From Opitutaceae bacterium UBA3033 (GTDB lineage Bacteria; Verrucomicrobiota; Verrucomicrobiia; Opitutales; Opitutaceae), in contig DFDG01000131.1 of assembly GCA_002367815.1 (NCBI GenBank), positions 1 to 39,168 on the forward strand: a DNA stretch of 39,168 nucleotides. The letters run 5' to 3'. The translations under genes were made by a program, and so were the position numbers. Below the pieces are notes generated by a model. The model did not search any database. It was not told the origin of the DNA and was given only the letters and a program-made list of their open reading frames with translations. Positions 16,861-24,294 of the stretch are shown piece by piece; within the stretch, counting starts at the first letter, position 1; each line of letters begins with the position of its first letter.

Positions 16861-18003
16861 ATGCCCAGTCATTTCCAACTCCTTAAGACCGATTCAAGCA
16901 CCGCAGCGCGCCGCGGTCGCCTGCAAACCCGTCACGGCGTGGTGGAGACGCCCATCTTTATGCCGGTGGGCACACAAGGCACGGTGAAGTCGCTGACCCC
17001 TGGCCATCTGCACGAGATCGGGGCACAAATCATTCTCGGCAATACTTACCATCTCAACCTGCGACCGACGTCCGAACTGGTTCGGGAGATGGGTGGACTG
17101 CATAAATTTATGGGGTGGGAGGGACCGATTTTGACGGACAGCGGCGGCTTCCAGGTTTTCTCGTTGGCGAAATTGCGTGAGATCGGGGACGACGGCGTGG
17201 CGTTTCAATCGCATCTGGACGGAGCAAAATTGTTTCTCGGACCGAAAGAGGTCATGGGCATTCAGACCAACCTCGGCAGCGACATCGCGATGGTGATTGA
17301 TGAGTGTCCGCCCTGGCCCTGCGAACGTGAGGCCTGTGCTCAGGCCGTGGCTCGCAGCTATCGTTGGGCGAAACAATGCAAGGAAATCGCGACCGAAAGC
17401 GGATTTCTGGCGAATGGTCACCATCTGTTCGCGATCGTGCAGGGATCGACTTTTGACGACTTGCGGCGGGAGGCAGCAGAGTCGTTGGCCGCACTCAACT
17501 TTCCCGGTTATGCGGTCGGTGGCGTAAGTGTGGGCGAGCCGGAACCGGAGATGCTCAAGCAGGTGGGCGCGACCACGCCTTTCATGCCGGCAGATAAACC
17601 CCGCTACACGATGGGACTCGGGACCCCGCCGCAATTGCTCAAGATGATCGCACTCGGCGTTGACATGTTTGACTGCGTGTTGCCCTCACGAGTGGCGCGC
17701 AATGGGTTGGTCTTCACCCCCGATGGGCCGATGAATCTGCGCAATGAGAAGTTTCGCGCCGACGCACGTTCGATTAGCGAGGAGATCGTAAACTACACGA
17801 CCCAGTTTTCCCGCGCCTACTTGCGGCATCTCACCGTGGCCGGGGAGATTCTTAGCTGCACGCTGCTGACCTTGCACAATTTGCACTTCTATCTCGATTT
17901 GATGGCCCAAGCTCGTGCGCACATTGAAGCGGGGGATTTTGCGACGTGGCATCGGTCTTGGATCGAACGTTACGAAACCGGGGCGGCGGCACGTAAGGCC
18001 TGA
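16861..18003 (+). CDS. tgt: tRNA-guanine transglycosylase (queuosine), zinc-site cysteines absent
   Basis: Exchanges guanine-34 of GUN-anticodon tRNAs for preQ1, the key step of queuosine modification. The 380-aa protein carries the bacterial Tgt core: FMPVGTQGTVKSLTP, ILGNTYHL, LTDSGGFQVFSL with the proton-shuttle Asp, IVQGSTFDDLR, the substrate-binding GGVSVGEP and the nucleophile segment FDCVLPSRVARNG. The usual zinc site CxCxxC before the SRAYL segment is missing: aligned on FSRAYL, the three cysteine positions are Glu308, Val310 and Thr313, while the fourth ligand, His339 (TLHNLHFY), remains. The DNA around 17761-17820 has no Cys codon. The frame is otherwise complete. It diverges from pabA with 63 bases between. 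Confidence 0.93.
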   Translation: MPSHFQLLKTDSSTAARRGRLQTRHGVVETPIFMPVGTQGTVKSLTPGHLHEIGAQIILGNTYHLNLRPTSELVREMGGLHKFMGWEGPILTDSGGFQVFSLAKLREIGDDGVAFQSHLDGAKLFLGPKEVMGIQTNLGSDIAMVIDECPPWPCEREACAQAVARSYRWAKQCKEIATESGFLANGHHLFAIVQGSTFDDLRREAAESLAALNFPGYAVGGVSVGEPEPEMLKQVGATTPFMPADKPRYTMGLGTPPQLLKMIALGVDMFDCVLPSRVARNGLVFTPDGPMNLRNEKFRADARSISEEIVNYTTQFSRAYLRHLTVAGEILSCTLLTLHNLHFYLDLMAQARAHIEAGDFATWHRSWIERYETGAAARKA

Positions 18004-18068
18004 TATCTTTCAGATGGAATCCATTTGCTGGCTTGAGTGCAGAGGATTTTTTTCACTGACTCTTTTCC

Positions 18069-18995
18069 ATGCGTATCCTCGTCACCGGCGGTGCCGGCTT
18101 TCTCGGTTCCCATCTTTGCGATCGTCTGGTCAAAGACGGCAACGAGGTCATTTGTCTCGATAACCTGTTTACTGGTCGCAAGAGCAATATTGCCCATCTG
18201 TTGACTAATCCGAATTTCGAATTTGTGCGGCACGATGTGATCGATCCCTTCAAGTATGAAGTGGAGCAGATCTACAATCTCGCCTGTCCAGCCTCTCCTC
18301 CGCACTATCAATATAATCCCATCAAAACCACCAAGACGTCGGTGATGGGGGCGATCAATTGTCTCGGCCTCGCCAAACGCGTAAAAGCACGCGTGTTTCA
18401 GGCCAGCACTTCAGAGGTTTATGGAGACCCGGCGGTAAATCCCCAGCCCGAGAGCTATTGGGGCCACGTTAATCCCATTGGCCGCCGGTCCTGTTACGAT
18501 GAGGGCAAGCGGGTCGCAGAAACGTTGTTCTTCGATTACCACCGCGAAAACAAAGTCGATATCCGCATCGTTCGTATTTTCAACACGTATGGCCCTCGCA
18601 TGCATCCCAACGACGGTCGCGTGGTTTCAAACTTCATCGTGCAGGCGCTCAAAGGCGACGACATCACGATCTATGGGGATGGCACCCAAACACGATCCTT
18701 CTGCTACGTGGACGATTTGATCGAAGGATTTGTGCGTTTGATGAACCAGACCAAATCCGTGGGTCCGGTGAACATCGGCAACCCCGGGGAATTCACCATG
18801 CTGCAACTGGCCGAGCTCACCTTGAAGATGATCGGCGGCAAATCGAAAATCGTGTATCAAGCCTTGCCCGAAGATGACCCCAAGCAGCGTCGGCCTGATA
18901 TTACTTTGGCGAAGAGTTTGTTGAACTGGGAGCCAACGGTGAAACTCGAAGATGGCCTCAAGCGCACCATCGCCTATTTCAAAACCGAAGTTTGA
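18069..18995 (+). CDS. uxs: UDP-glucuronate decarboxylase (UDP-xylose synthase)
   Basis: Short-chain dehydrogenase-type enzyme that converts UDP-glucuronate to UDP-xylose for surface polysaccharides. The 308-aa protein has the NAD-binding GGAGFLG (7-13), the family-typical NLACPASPPHYQ and NPIKTTKTSV, the catalytic Ser115 region (QASTSEVYGDP) and Tyr143/Lys147 (SCYDEGKR), plus GPRMHPNDGRVVSNF and GTQTRSFCYVDDL. These segments are much closer to UXS than to UDP-glucose epimerase or dTDP-glucose dehydratase. No membrane anchor is present. The leader (65 bases after tgt) lacks a Shine-Dalgarno motif. No other polysaccharide genes are adjacent. Confidence 0.93.
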   Translation: MRILVTGGAGFLGSHLCDRLVKDGNEVICLDNLFTGRKSNIAHLLTNPNFEFVRHDVIDPFKYEVEQIYNLACPASPPHYQYNPIKTTKTSVMGAINCLGLAKRVKARVFQASTSEVYGDPAVNPQPESYWGHVNPIGRRSCYDEGKRVAETLFFDYHRENKVDIRIVRIFNTYGPRMHPNDGRVVSNFIVQALKGDDITIYGDGTQTRSFCYVDDLIEGFVRLMNQTKSVGPVNIGNPGEFTMLQLAELTLKMIGGKSKIVYQALPEDDPKQRRPDITLAKSLLNWEPTVKLEDGLKRTIAYFKTEV

Positions 18996-18998
18996 GCA

Positions 18999-19430
18999 TT
19001 AAGCTTCAGAGTTTCCCAGTGGATCGGATGAATGCTTAGCCAGCGGGTGAACGATAAATTCCATGTATGGATACAGCGGCAGTGAACTGATTGCTTGGTG
19101 TAGTGTTGTCGCATCCTCCGCCATCCATAGACCCCAGTTGGCTTTCTGGCTGGGCACCCGCCAAAGCCGTTTTACGATACCTTGTTTGGCCAATTCTTTT
19201 GCCCGGATTGCTTCTGCTGCATAAGGTTTGGCCGCAAGCGTCGGAACCAGCGAAGTTATGAGGCAGATGAAACGAAGAAATAGCGCACGTAGGCGGGAGG
19301 GCGGCGATAGTGATTGGGTTGCTTCGCTATGTCTTCGCACTTGATCTTGGGGACCTGCGCATTGGCTCACCGGTCGCGTAGGTATGAAGTTCGCAGGTGC
19401 GAACGTGAACTTAGCCGGCGCTTTTTTCAT
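18999..19430 (-). CDS. Muconolactone-isomerase-like protein, start uncertain, possibly degenerate
   Basis: The last ~75 residues (IRAKELAKQGIVKRLWRVP, ANWGLWMAEDA, LHQAISSLPLYPYMEF, VHPLAKH) closely resemble the muconolactone delta-isomerase fold. The family's first strand (usually M-x-F-L-V-x-M) is absent. Instead the domain is preceded by a hydrophobic stretch (LFLRFICLITSLVPTLAA) that resembles a signal peptide, and before that by about 50 residues of low-quality sequence. The only ATG that gives this frame is at 19430, inside the 3' end of nagA; no start codon lies close to the hydrophobic segment. It may be an exported variant with an odd start, or a 5'-damaged remnant. It converges on uxs with 3 bases between stops. 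Confidence 0.5.
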   Translation of the reverse strand: MKKAPAKFTFAPANFIPTRPVSQCAGPQDQVRRHSEATQSLSPPSRLRALFLRFICLITSLVPTLAAKPYAAEAIRAKELAKQGIVKRLWRVPSQKANWGLWMAEDATTLHQAISSLPLYPYMEFIVHPLAKHSSDPLGNSEA

Positions 19431-20580
19431 AGACTGAAATTCCGTTAACCCAAGTGTGAGCCGCAGTGAGGTCTTCGTTCCAAAGGACAAGGTCGGCATC
19501 GGCTCCAGGCGCTATGCGGCCCTTGCGTTCGAGGCCGAGGACGCGTGCAGGATTGAGTGTTCCCATTGCCCACACTTGCTCAGGAGGAATCTTGAGCCAG
19601 TTGAAGAGATTGACGATGCCGCGGTCCATGGTGAGTGCACTGCCGGCAAGTGTGTTCTTCTCGTCGTGGCGTGCGCCGTCGCCATCACGCACGCGCACCT
19701 TGAATCCCCAGGGTGTGTCGTAAACACCGGGTAGGAGTCCGGCACCGATATTTGAGTCCGTGATGAGCACGACGCCCTGCCAGCCTTTCGCGGCGAGTGC
19801 CGCGCGGATGGCGAACGGAGACGCATGCACGCCGTCACAGACGAAATCAACCGTCACGCGTGGATCGGCGAGGATCGCCTCGACGGTTCCGACGGGGCGC
19901 ACACCGGGCTCCGTTACTTCAGGAGCTGGGAAGACGTCGTAAAAGTGCGTCGCGTGGCTTGCGCCTGCATCGATCGCGGCCTGGGTCTGCTCAGCCGTCG
20001 CTGCCGTGTGCGTCATCAACGGTGTGATCTTGTGCGCGACCAGTCTCTCGATGACAGGGATGATGTTCTTTGTGTCGGGACTGATCGACATCGCGAGCAC
20101 GCGACCACGGCACGCGGCAATCAACTCCTCCAACAGCACGACATCGCCGGGAATCGTGTCTGCTCCTGCTCCGGGCAGCGCGAGGAATGGCCCCTCAAGG
20201 TGAAATCCGGGCATTGAAACTTCCTTCACCTTTGGAAGCGTGTCGGCGAACCGCTCTAGCAGCTTGAGCGAGGGGCGGTTCATCACGCGATAGAGCGTTG
20301 GCAGCACGCAGGTGTTGCCAAACTTAGGCAGCACGCGAGCAGCGGCAAAGTAGTCTTCCTCGCTCCGCTCATACAATGCCGTGTCCACACCGTGGGTGTG
20401 GAGGTCGATCAGCCCCGGCGTCAGAAGCCGTCCACCGCCGTCAACGACCGGCACTTCGTCGGACGTGGCTGTGTCGACCTCGCCGACCGCAACGATGTGA
20501 CCGTCGCGCACGAGGACTGAGCCGTTGGAGATTCCAGCCCCGGGTTTGACGATGCGCGCGTTGTGGATGAGGACGTTCAT
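19411..20580 (-). CDS. nagA: N-acetylglucosamine-6-phosphate deacetylase
   Basis: Removes the acetyl group from GlcNAc-6-phosphate during amino-sugar use or cell-wall recycling. The 389-aa amidohydrolase-fold protein has LIDLHTHGVD near residue 60, the metal-binding glutamate in FHLEGPF, histidines in MTHTAAT and HATHFYDVF (NagA usually reads HLFNAM here), and the catalytic aspartate in LITDSN. A C-terminal APGADADLVLWNED segment closes the barrel partner domain. Length fits NagA. The 3' end carries a short perfect palindrome (19389-19404) just past the stop. Its neighbours are remnants: a truncated gene 17 bases upstream and an uncertain isomerase-like gene downstream. No nagB, kinase or transporter is adjacent. 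Related acetyl-sugar deacetylases cannot be excluded. Confidence 0.88.
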   Translation of the reverse strand: MNVLIHNARIVKPGAGISNGSVLVRDGHIVAVGEVDTATSDEVPVVDGGGRLLTPGLIDLHTHGVDTALYERSEEDYFAAARVLPKFGNTCVLPTLYRVMNRPSLKLLERFADTLPKVKEVSMPGFHLEGPFLALPGAGADTIPGDVVLLEELIAACRGRVLAMSISPDTKNIIPVIERLVAHKITPLMTHTAATAEQTQAAIDAGASHATHFYDVFPAPEVTEPGVRPVGTVEAILADPRVTVDFVCDGVHASPFAIRAALAAKGWQGVVLITDSNIGAGLLPGVYDTPWGFKVRVRDGDGARHDEKNTLAGSALTMDRGIVNLFNWLKIPPEQVWAMGTLNPARVLGLERKGRIAPGADADLVLWNEDLTAAHTWVNGISVYEKSAG

Positions 20581-20597
20581 AAACGGGAAAGTCAGTC

Positions 20598-20717
20598 CTA
20601 ACGCACGAGGTTAAAAACATCCTCGATGGACATTCCTTGGTGCGCGATGGCCGTGTGTGCCTTCGTCATCTCTGCGGGTTTGGAGTGATGAAATATGTTG
20701 CGAACATAGATGATACT
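20598..20717 (-). pseudogene. C-terminal stump of an unidentified gene upstream of nagA
   Basis: On the minus strand a frame of 39 codons ends in TAG (20598-20600), 17 bases before the nagA ATG. It reads as plausible coding sequence (YVRNIFHHSKPAEMTKAHTA, then HQGMSIEDVFNLVR) but has no start codon and is closed upstream by TGA at 20718-20720. The spacing to nagA suggests it was once the preceding gene of a nagA operon and was cut by a deletion or insertion. I cannot name the family. Low complexity is not the explanation, but a chance open frame of this size cannot be excluded. Confidence 0.45.
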
Positions 20718-20955
20718 TCAGGCACCCTTGGCAAGGTGGCCATTGGATGGCGAGAGTGAAAGTGGATAGTTGGGAAATTTTTAGGCCACTATACTTTGTC
20801 CACTATCTGTATGTGGCTGTGGATACGGTTAGCAGCATCACTCAACAGAAACAATATTGGGCCTACGCAGGATTTCGAGCTTAGTATGTCGTTATCGTGT
20901 GTGCCAATAATGGATACGATCTCTTTCCGCTAGAGATATTGACGGGGACGCGGGA

Positions 20956-21138
20956 TTTGAGCCAAGGGAAGCGTTAGTCTGGGATGTTGGTTGATGTGAC
21001 GAAAAGTGTGGCGTTGGCAATCCCTCTTTGCTATCGGCGGCCCCCAGTAGGCGGATCTTATCTTCTGTCGTATGTCTTTTACCTTTCATTGTCTGGGTCC
21101 TTTCTGATGTCCCAGACTAACACCAAAGGTGGCTCAAA
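20956..21138 (-). mobile_element. IS3-type remnant: deletion derivative with inverted ends
   Basis: The two ends are inverted relatives: TTTGAGCCA...GTTAGTCTGGG at 20956-20983 and CCCAGACTAAC...TGGCTCAAA at 21111-21138. Two blocks (11 and 9 bases) match perfectly with the same 8-base spacing between them, so they look like terminal inverted repeats. Both ends carry the TG/CA dinucleotides usual in IS3-type elements. The right end leads, on the minus strand, to AGAAAGGA and an ATG at 21089 that starts an OrfA-like N-terminus. The whole element is only ~183 bp against 1.2-1.5 kb for a full IS3 element, so nearly all of the transposase is deleted. No clear target-site duplication is visible. Confidence 0.6.
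21021..21089 (-). pseudogene. IS3-family transposase OrfA, N-terminal fragment
   Basis: The first 19 or so codons (MKGKRHTTEDKIRLLGAAD) match the usual OrfA opening of IS3-family transposases, which begin the helix-turn-helix domain with K-x-x-R-x-T/S-x-E-x-K/Q-I-x-x-L. Similarity stops near codon 23; what follows is the other end of the element, so the gene was joined to its own left end by an internal deletion. A Shine-Dalgarno-like AGAAAGGA precedes the ATG, unlike most genes in this window, which fits a foreign origin. Confidence 0.55.
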
Positions 21139-21298
21139 ATAGCGAGGTCAGGTCAGATGCGCTGGGGTGGGCATTAGCAGAATGTATGCTAAATTTAGAA
21201 TTAGCTGACGAATGACATAATTATCTGCGGAAAGACACCCAATAGAACCGCATTTGTCATTTGCCAAGCCGACCTGTCGGGCTATCTTCTGGCCCTTC

Positions 21299-24280
21299 AT
21301 GCTCTCATCTCTGTTCAAAAAGTTTGCCGGACGGCATTATAGGAAATTTTTGGAAAAATGCCGCCCGGTGGTCGCACGCATCAATGAATTGGAGCTGTCC
21401 TACCAGTCCCTGTCCGATGAACAACTGCGGACCAAGACCGAAGAATTCCGCGCGAGAATCGCCGCCGCCAGTGACAAGAACGCCGCTTTGGAGGAAATCC
21501 TGCCCGAGGCCTTTGCCACCGTAAAGAACGCCGCCCGTCGCCTGCAGAACCAAACCATCTCGGTCTGTGACCACGAGCTGACTTGGGATATGGTGCACTT
21601 TGATGTGCAGCTCATCGGCGGCATGGCTATTCACCAAGGCAAGATCGCGGAAATGGCCACGGGTGAAGGCAAGACTTTGGTCTCGACGCTCCCGCTTTAT
21701 CTCAACTCCCTGACGGGCCGCAACACCCAGCTCGTCACGGTCAACGACTATCTGGCCCGTCGTGACTCCGAATGGATGGGGCACCTATACAATTTTCTGG
21801 ATGTATCGGTCGGTTGCATCCAGCAGCAGATGCCATCCGATAAGCGGCGCGAGATGTATAGCTGTGACATCACTTATGGCACGGCCAGTGAATTCGGTTT
21901 CGATTACCTCCGCGACAATGGCATGGCCACCCGCAAAGGGGATCAGGTGCAACGCGACTACTGGTATTGCATCGTGGATGAAATCGACTCGATCCTGGTT
22001 GATGAGGCGCGCACGCCGCTGATTATTTCCGGTCCTGCCCCGATTGAGCGCGAACAACCTTTCACGCGTTTGCGTCCGGAGATTGACCGCTTGGTCAATG
22101 AACAGACCCGGCTCTGCAACAACCAGATATCCGAGGCGAAGGCGCTGTTGGAAAAACCCGACCTCAGCGATGATGATCGCCTGTTGGCCTCGCGCATGAT
22201 GCTGCAGGTCAAGCTGGGACATCCAAAGAACAAGCTGTTGCTGCGATTGCAGGAAAACCCCGAGTGGCGCAAGATGCTCGACAAGTTCGAGACCGAGATG
22301 AGTTCGGATTTCAACAAAGCCGAATTCTACAAAATCAAAGAGGAGCTATACTACGGCATTGATGAGCGTCAGCAGCAGGCTGACTTGACCGAACTGGGTC
22401 GGATAAAGCTGCGGCCCGATAATCCCGATGCGTTTGTGCTGCCCGATCTGGCCACGGAGTTTTCCGAATTCGACCGCGAAGGGGCAGCGGGCACTCCGGA
22501 GGAACGTGAGACCAAGAAAGTGGAGGCCCAACAACGCTTCTCCGAGATATCGGAAGAAATCCACGCCATCTCCCAGCTCCTGCGTTCCTATTCACTTTAC
22601 GAACGCGACGTCGAATACGTCGTGCAGGAAGGGAAGGTCATGATTGTCGATGAGAACACCGGCCGCGTGATGCCGGGTCGTCGTTGGTCGGATGGTTTGC
22701 ACCAAGCCATCGAGGCCAAGGAAGGGGTGACCATCGAACGCGAAACCCGCACTTACGCGACCATCACCATCCAGAATTATTTCCGCATGTATGAGAAACT
22801 GGCTGGTATGACCGGCACGGCGGAGACGGAAGCCGCCGAGTTCAGCGACATATATAAATTGGCGGTGCAGGTCATCCCCACGAACATGCCCTGCATCCGA
22901 GTGGATGGTAACGACTCCATTTTCAAAACCCGCCGCGACAAGTTTAACGCGGTGGTGCGCGAGATCGTTGAAGCGCACAAACGGGGCCAACCTGTTTTGG
23001 TCGGCACCGTATCGGTGGAATCGTCCGAAGTGCTTTCGCGCATGTTGAAGCGCGCCGGGGTCATTCACACCGTGCTGAACGCCAAATTTCACCAACAGGA
23101 ATCGGAGATCATATCGCGGGCCGGTCAGCGCGGTAGTGTCACCATTGCCACCAACATGGCGGGTCGCGGCACCGACATCAAACTGGGTGAAGGGGTGCGC
23201 GAAGTGGGCGGCCTTTATGTCGTCGGCACCGAGCGTCACGAATCACGCCGCGTTGACCGCCAGTTGCGTGGTCGTTGCTCGCGTCAGGGCGATCCCGGAC
23301 AGACCAAGTTTTTCCTGTCTTTGGAAGACACGCTCATGCGCCTGTTCCTGCAGGGCAATCTGGCATCACGTTTGATGGAGGGCTCCATGAAAGATGGCGA
23401 GGAGTTGGAGCACCCATGGCTCAACCGCTCGATCGAAAGTGCCCAAAAGAAAGTCGAACAGCAGAATTATTCTATCCGCAAGCGTCTGCTCCAATACGAT
23501 GATGTGCTTAACCAGCAGCGTGAAGTTGTCTATGGCATCCGCAACGCCGCCATTCATTCGGAACGGCCCAAGGACATTATCTTTGAACAGGTGGAAGAGG
23601 AAATTATCAGCCGGCTCGAGGTCGCCGGTTACGAAGGCAAGAACCGGCCCGGTCAAAACGAGATCGATCATTTGGTGGGTTGGGTAAACACCCACTTCCC
23701 CATCAGCCTTAAATCGAAAGAACTCGAAACCGGCGATATCGACGCACTCTCCGTCCACATCATTGATCGCATCCGCAAGGCCTACGCGGTCAAGGAATCA
23801 GTTGAAGTGCCGCAGGCACTCGCTTCGCTTGAGCGTTATGTGATCATCAACGCCATCGATCATCATTGGCAGGAGCACCTGACGGAGATGGAGGAGCTTC
23901 GCCGTTCCATCGGCTTGCGGAGCTACGGTCAGAAGGACCCGCTCGTCGAATACAAAAGCGAGGCTTACACGTATTTTGAGGAGTTGATGAACAATGTGCG
24001 TCTGCAGATTTGCACCGGCCTGTTCCGCAGCGCGACCAATCTGGAGTCATTTGAAAACATGCTCGCGATCCTTGGCCGCACGGTGAAAGCAGTCGGTCCC
24101 AGCGATGAGGCGGCGGCACCCCAACCGGGCGCACTGCCGGCGCCGGGTGGAAGTTCAACCGAAGGGGCTGAGATTCAACTCCCGAAGGTCATCGTTCGTC
24201 GTGACACCCCCAAGGTGGGTCGCAACGATCCCTGTCCCTGCGGAAGCAGCAAGAAATACAAGCACTGCCACGGTGCGTAA
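21299..24280 (+). CDS. secA: Preprotein translocase ATPase SecA
   Basis: The ATP-driven motor that pushes unfolded preproteins through SecYEG. The protein is 993 aa, longer than E. coli SecA (901 aa). It has Walker A MATGEGKT (119-126), the DEAD-type box VDEIDSILVDEARTPLI, the helicase motif NMAGRGTDIKLG, QLRGRCSRQGDPG, and the C-terminal SecB/lipid-binding zinc motif CPCGSSKKYKHCHG. Extra length lies mainly in the nucleotide-binding domain between DEARTPLI and the preprotein cross-linking region, around KPDLSDDDR to KIKEELYYGIDERQQQ; similar insertions occur in other phyla. The ATG at 21299 gives MLSSLFKKFAGRHYRK; the frame is open 15 codons upstream without conserved residues. lnt follows after 14 bases. 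Confidence 0.97.
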   Translation: MLSSLFKKFAGRHYRKFLEKCRPVVARINELELSYQSLSDEQLRTKTEEFRARIAAASDKNAALEEILPEAFATVKNAARRLQNQTISVCDHELTWDMVHFDVQLIGGMAIHQGKIAEMATGEGKTLVSTLPLYLNSLTGRNTQLVTVNDYLARRDSEWMGHLYNFLDVSVGCIQQQMPSDKRREMYSCDITYGTASEFGFDYLRDNGMATRKGDQVQRDYWYCIVDEIDSILVDEARTPLIISGPAPIEREQPFTRLRPEIDRLVNEQTRLCNNQISEAKALLEKPDLSDDDRLLASRMMLQVKLGHPKNKLLLRLQENPEWRKMLDKFETEMSSDFNKAEFYKIKEELYYGIDERQQQADLTELGRIKLRPDNPDAFVLPDLATEFSEFDREGAAGTPEERETKKVEAQQRFSEISEEIHAISQLLRSYSLYERDVEYVVQEGKVMIVDENTGRVMPGRRWSDGLHQAIEAKEGVTIERETRTYATITIQNYFRMYEKLAGMTGTAETEAAEFSDIYKLAVQVIPTNMPCIRVDGNDSIFKTRRDKFNAVVREIVEAHKRGQPVLVGTVSVESSEVLSRMLKRAGVIHTVLNAKFHQQESEIISRAGQRGSVTIATNMAGRGTDIKLGEGVREVGGLYVVGTERHESRRVDRQLRGRCSRQGDPGQTKFFLSLEDTLMRLFLQGNLASRLMEGSMKDGEELEHPWLNRSIESAQKKVEQQNYSIRKRLLQYDDVLNQQREVVYGIRNAAIHSERPKDIIFEQVEEEIISRLEVAGYEGKNRPGQNEIDHLVGWVNTHFPISLKSKELETGDIDALSVHIIDRIRKAYAVKESVEVPQALASLERYVIINAIDHHWQEHLTEMEELRRSIGLRSYGQKDPLVEYKSEAYTYFEELMNNVRLQICTGLFRSATNLESFENMLAILGRTVKAVGPSDEAAAPQPGALPAPGGSSTEGAEIQLPKVIVRRDTPKVGRNDPCPCGSSKKYKHCHGA

Positions 24281-24294
24281 CGTATTTAATTCGC

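Larger units (their letters stand above)
20718..21298. other. Gene-free region before secA with mobile-element debris
   Basis: About 580 bases without an intact gene. 20718-20955 shows no recognisable feature. 20956-21138 is the IS3-type remnant described separately. 21139-21298 is AT-richer (for example GCTAAATTTAGAATTAGC and GACATAATTATC) and presumably holds the secA promoter, but no -35/-10 pair stands out. Confidence 0.6.

Noticed and set aside
19389..19404. GTTCGCA-GG-TGCGAAC palindrome at the end of nagA
   Set aside because: Perfect 7-bp arms but no T tract and no similar copy seen; recorded in the nagA entry only.
21254..21298. 15-codon extension of secA
   Set aside because: The residues do not match SecA; ATG 21299 gives the usual N-terminus.
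22592..23239. Long minus-strand frame inside secA
   Set aside because: It is the reverse-strand shadow of a high-GC gene and shows no protein-like composition.
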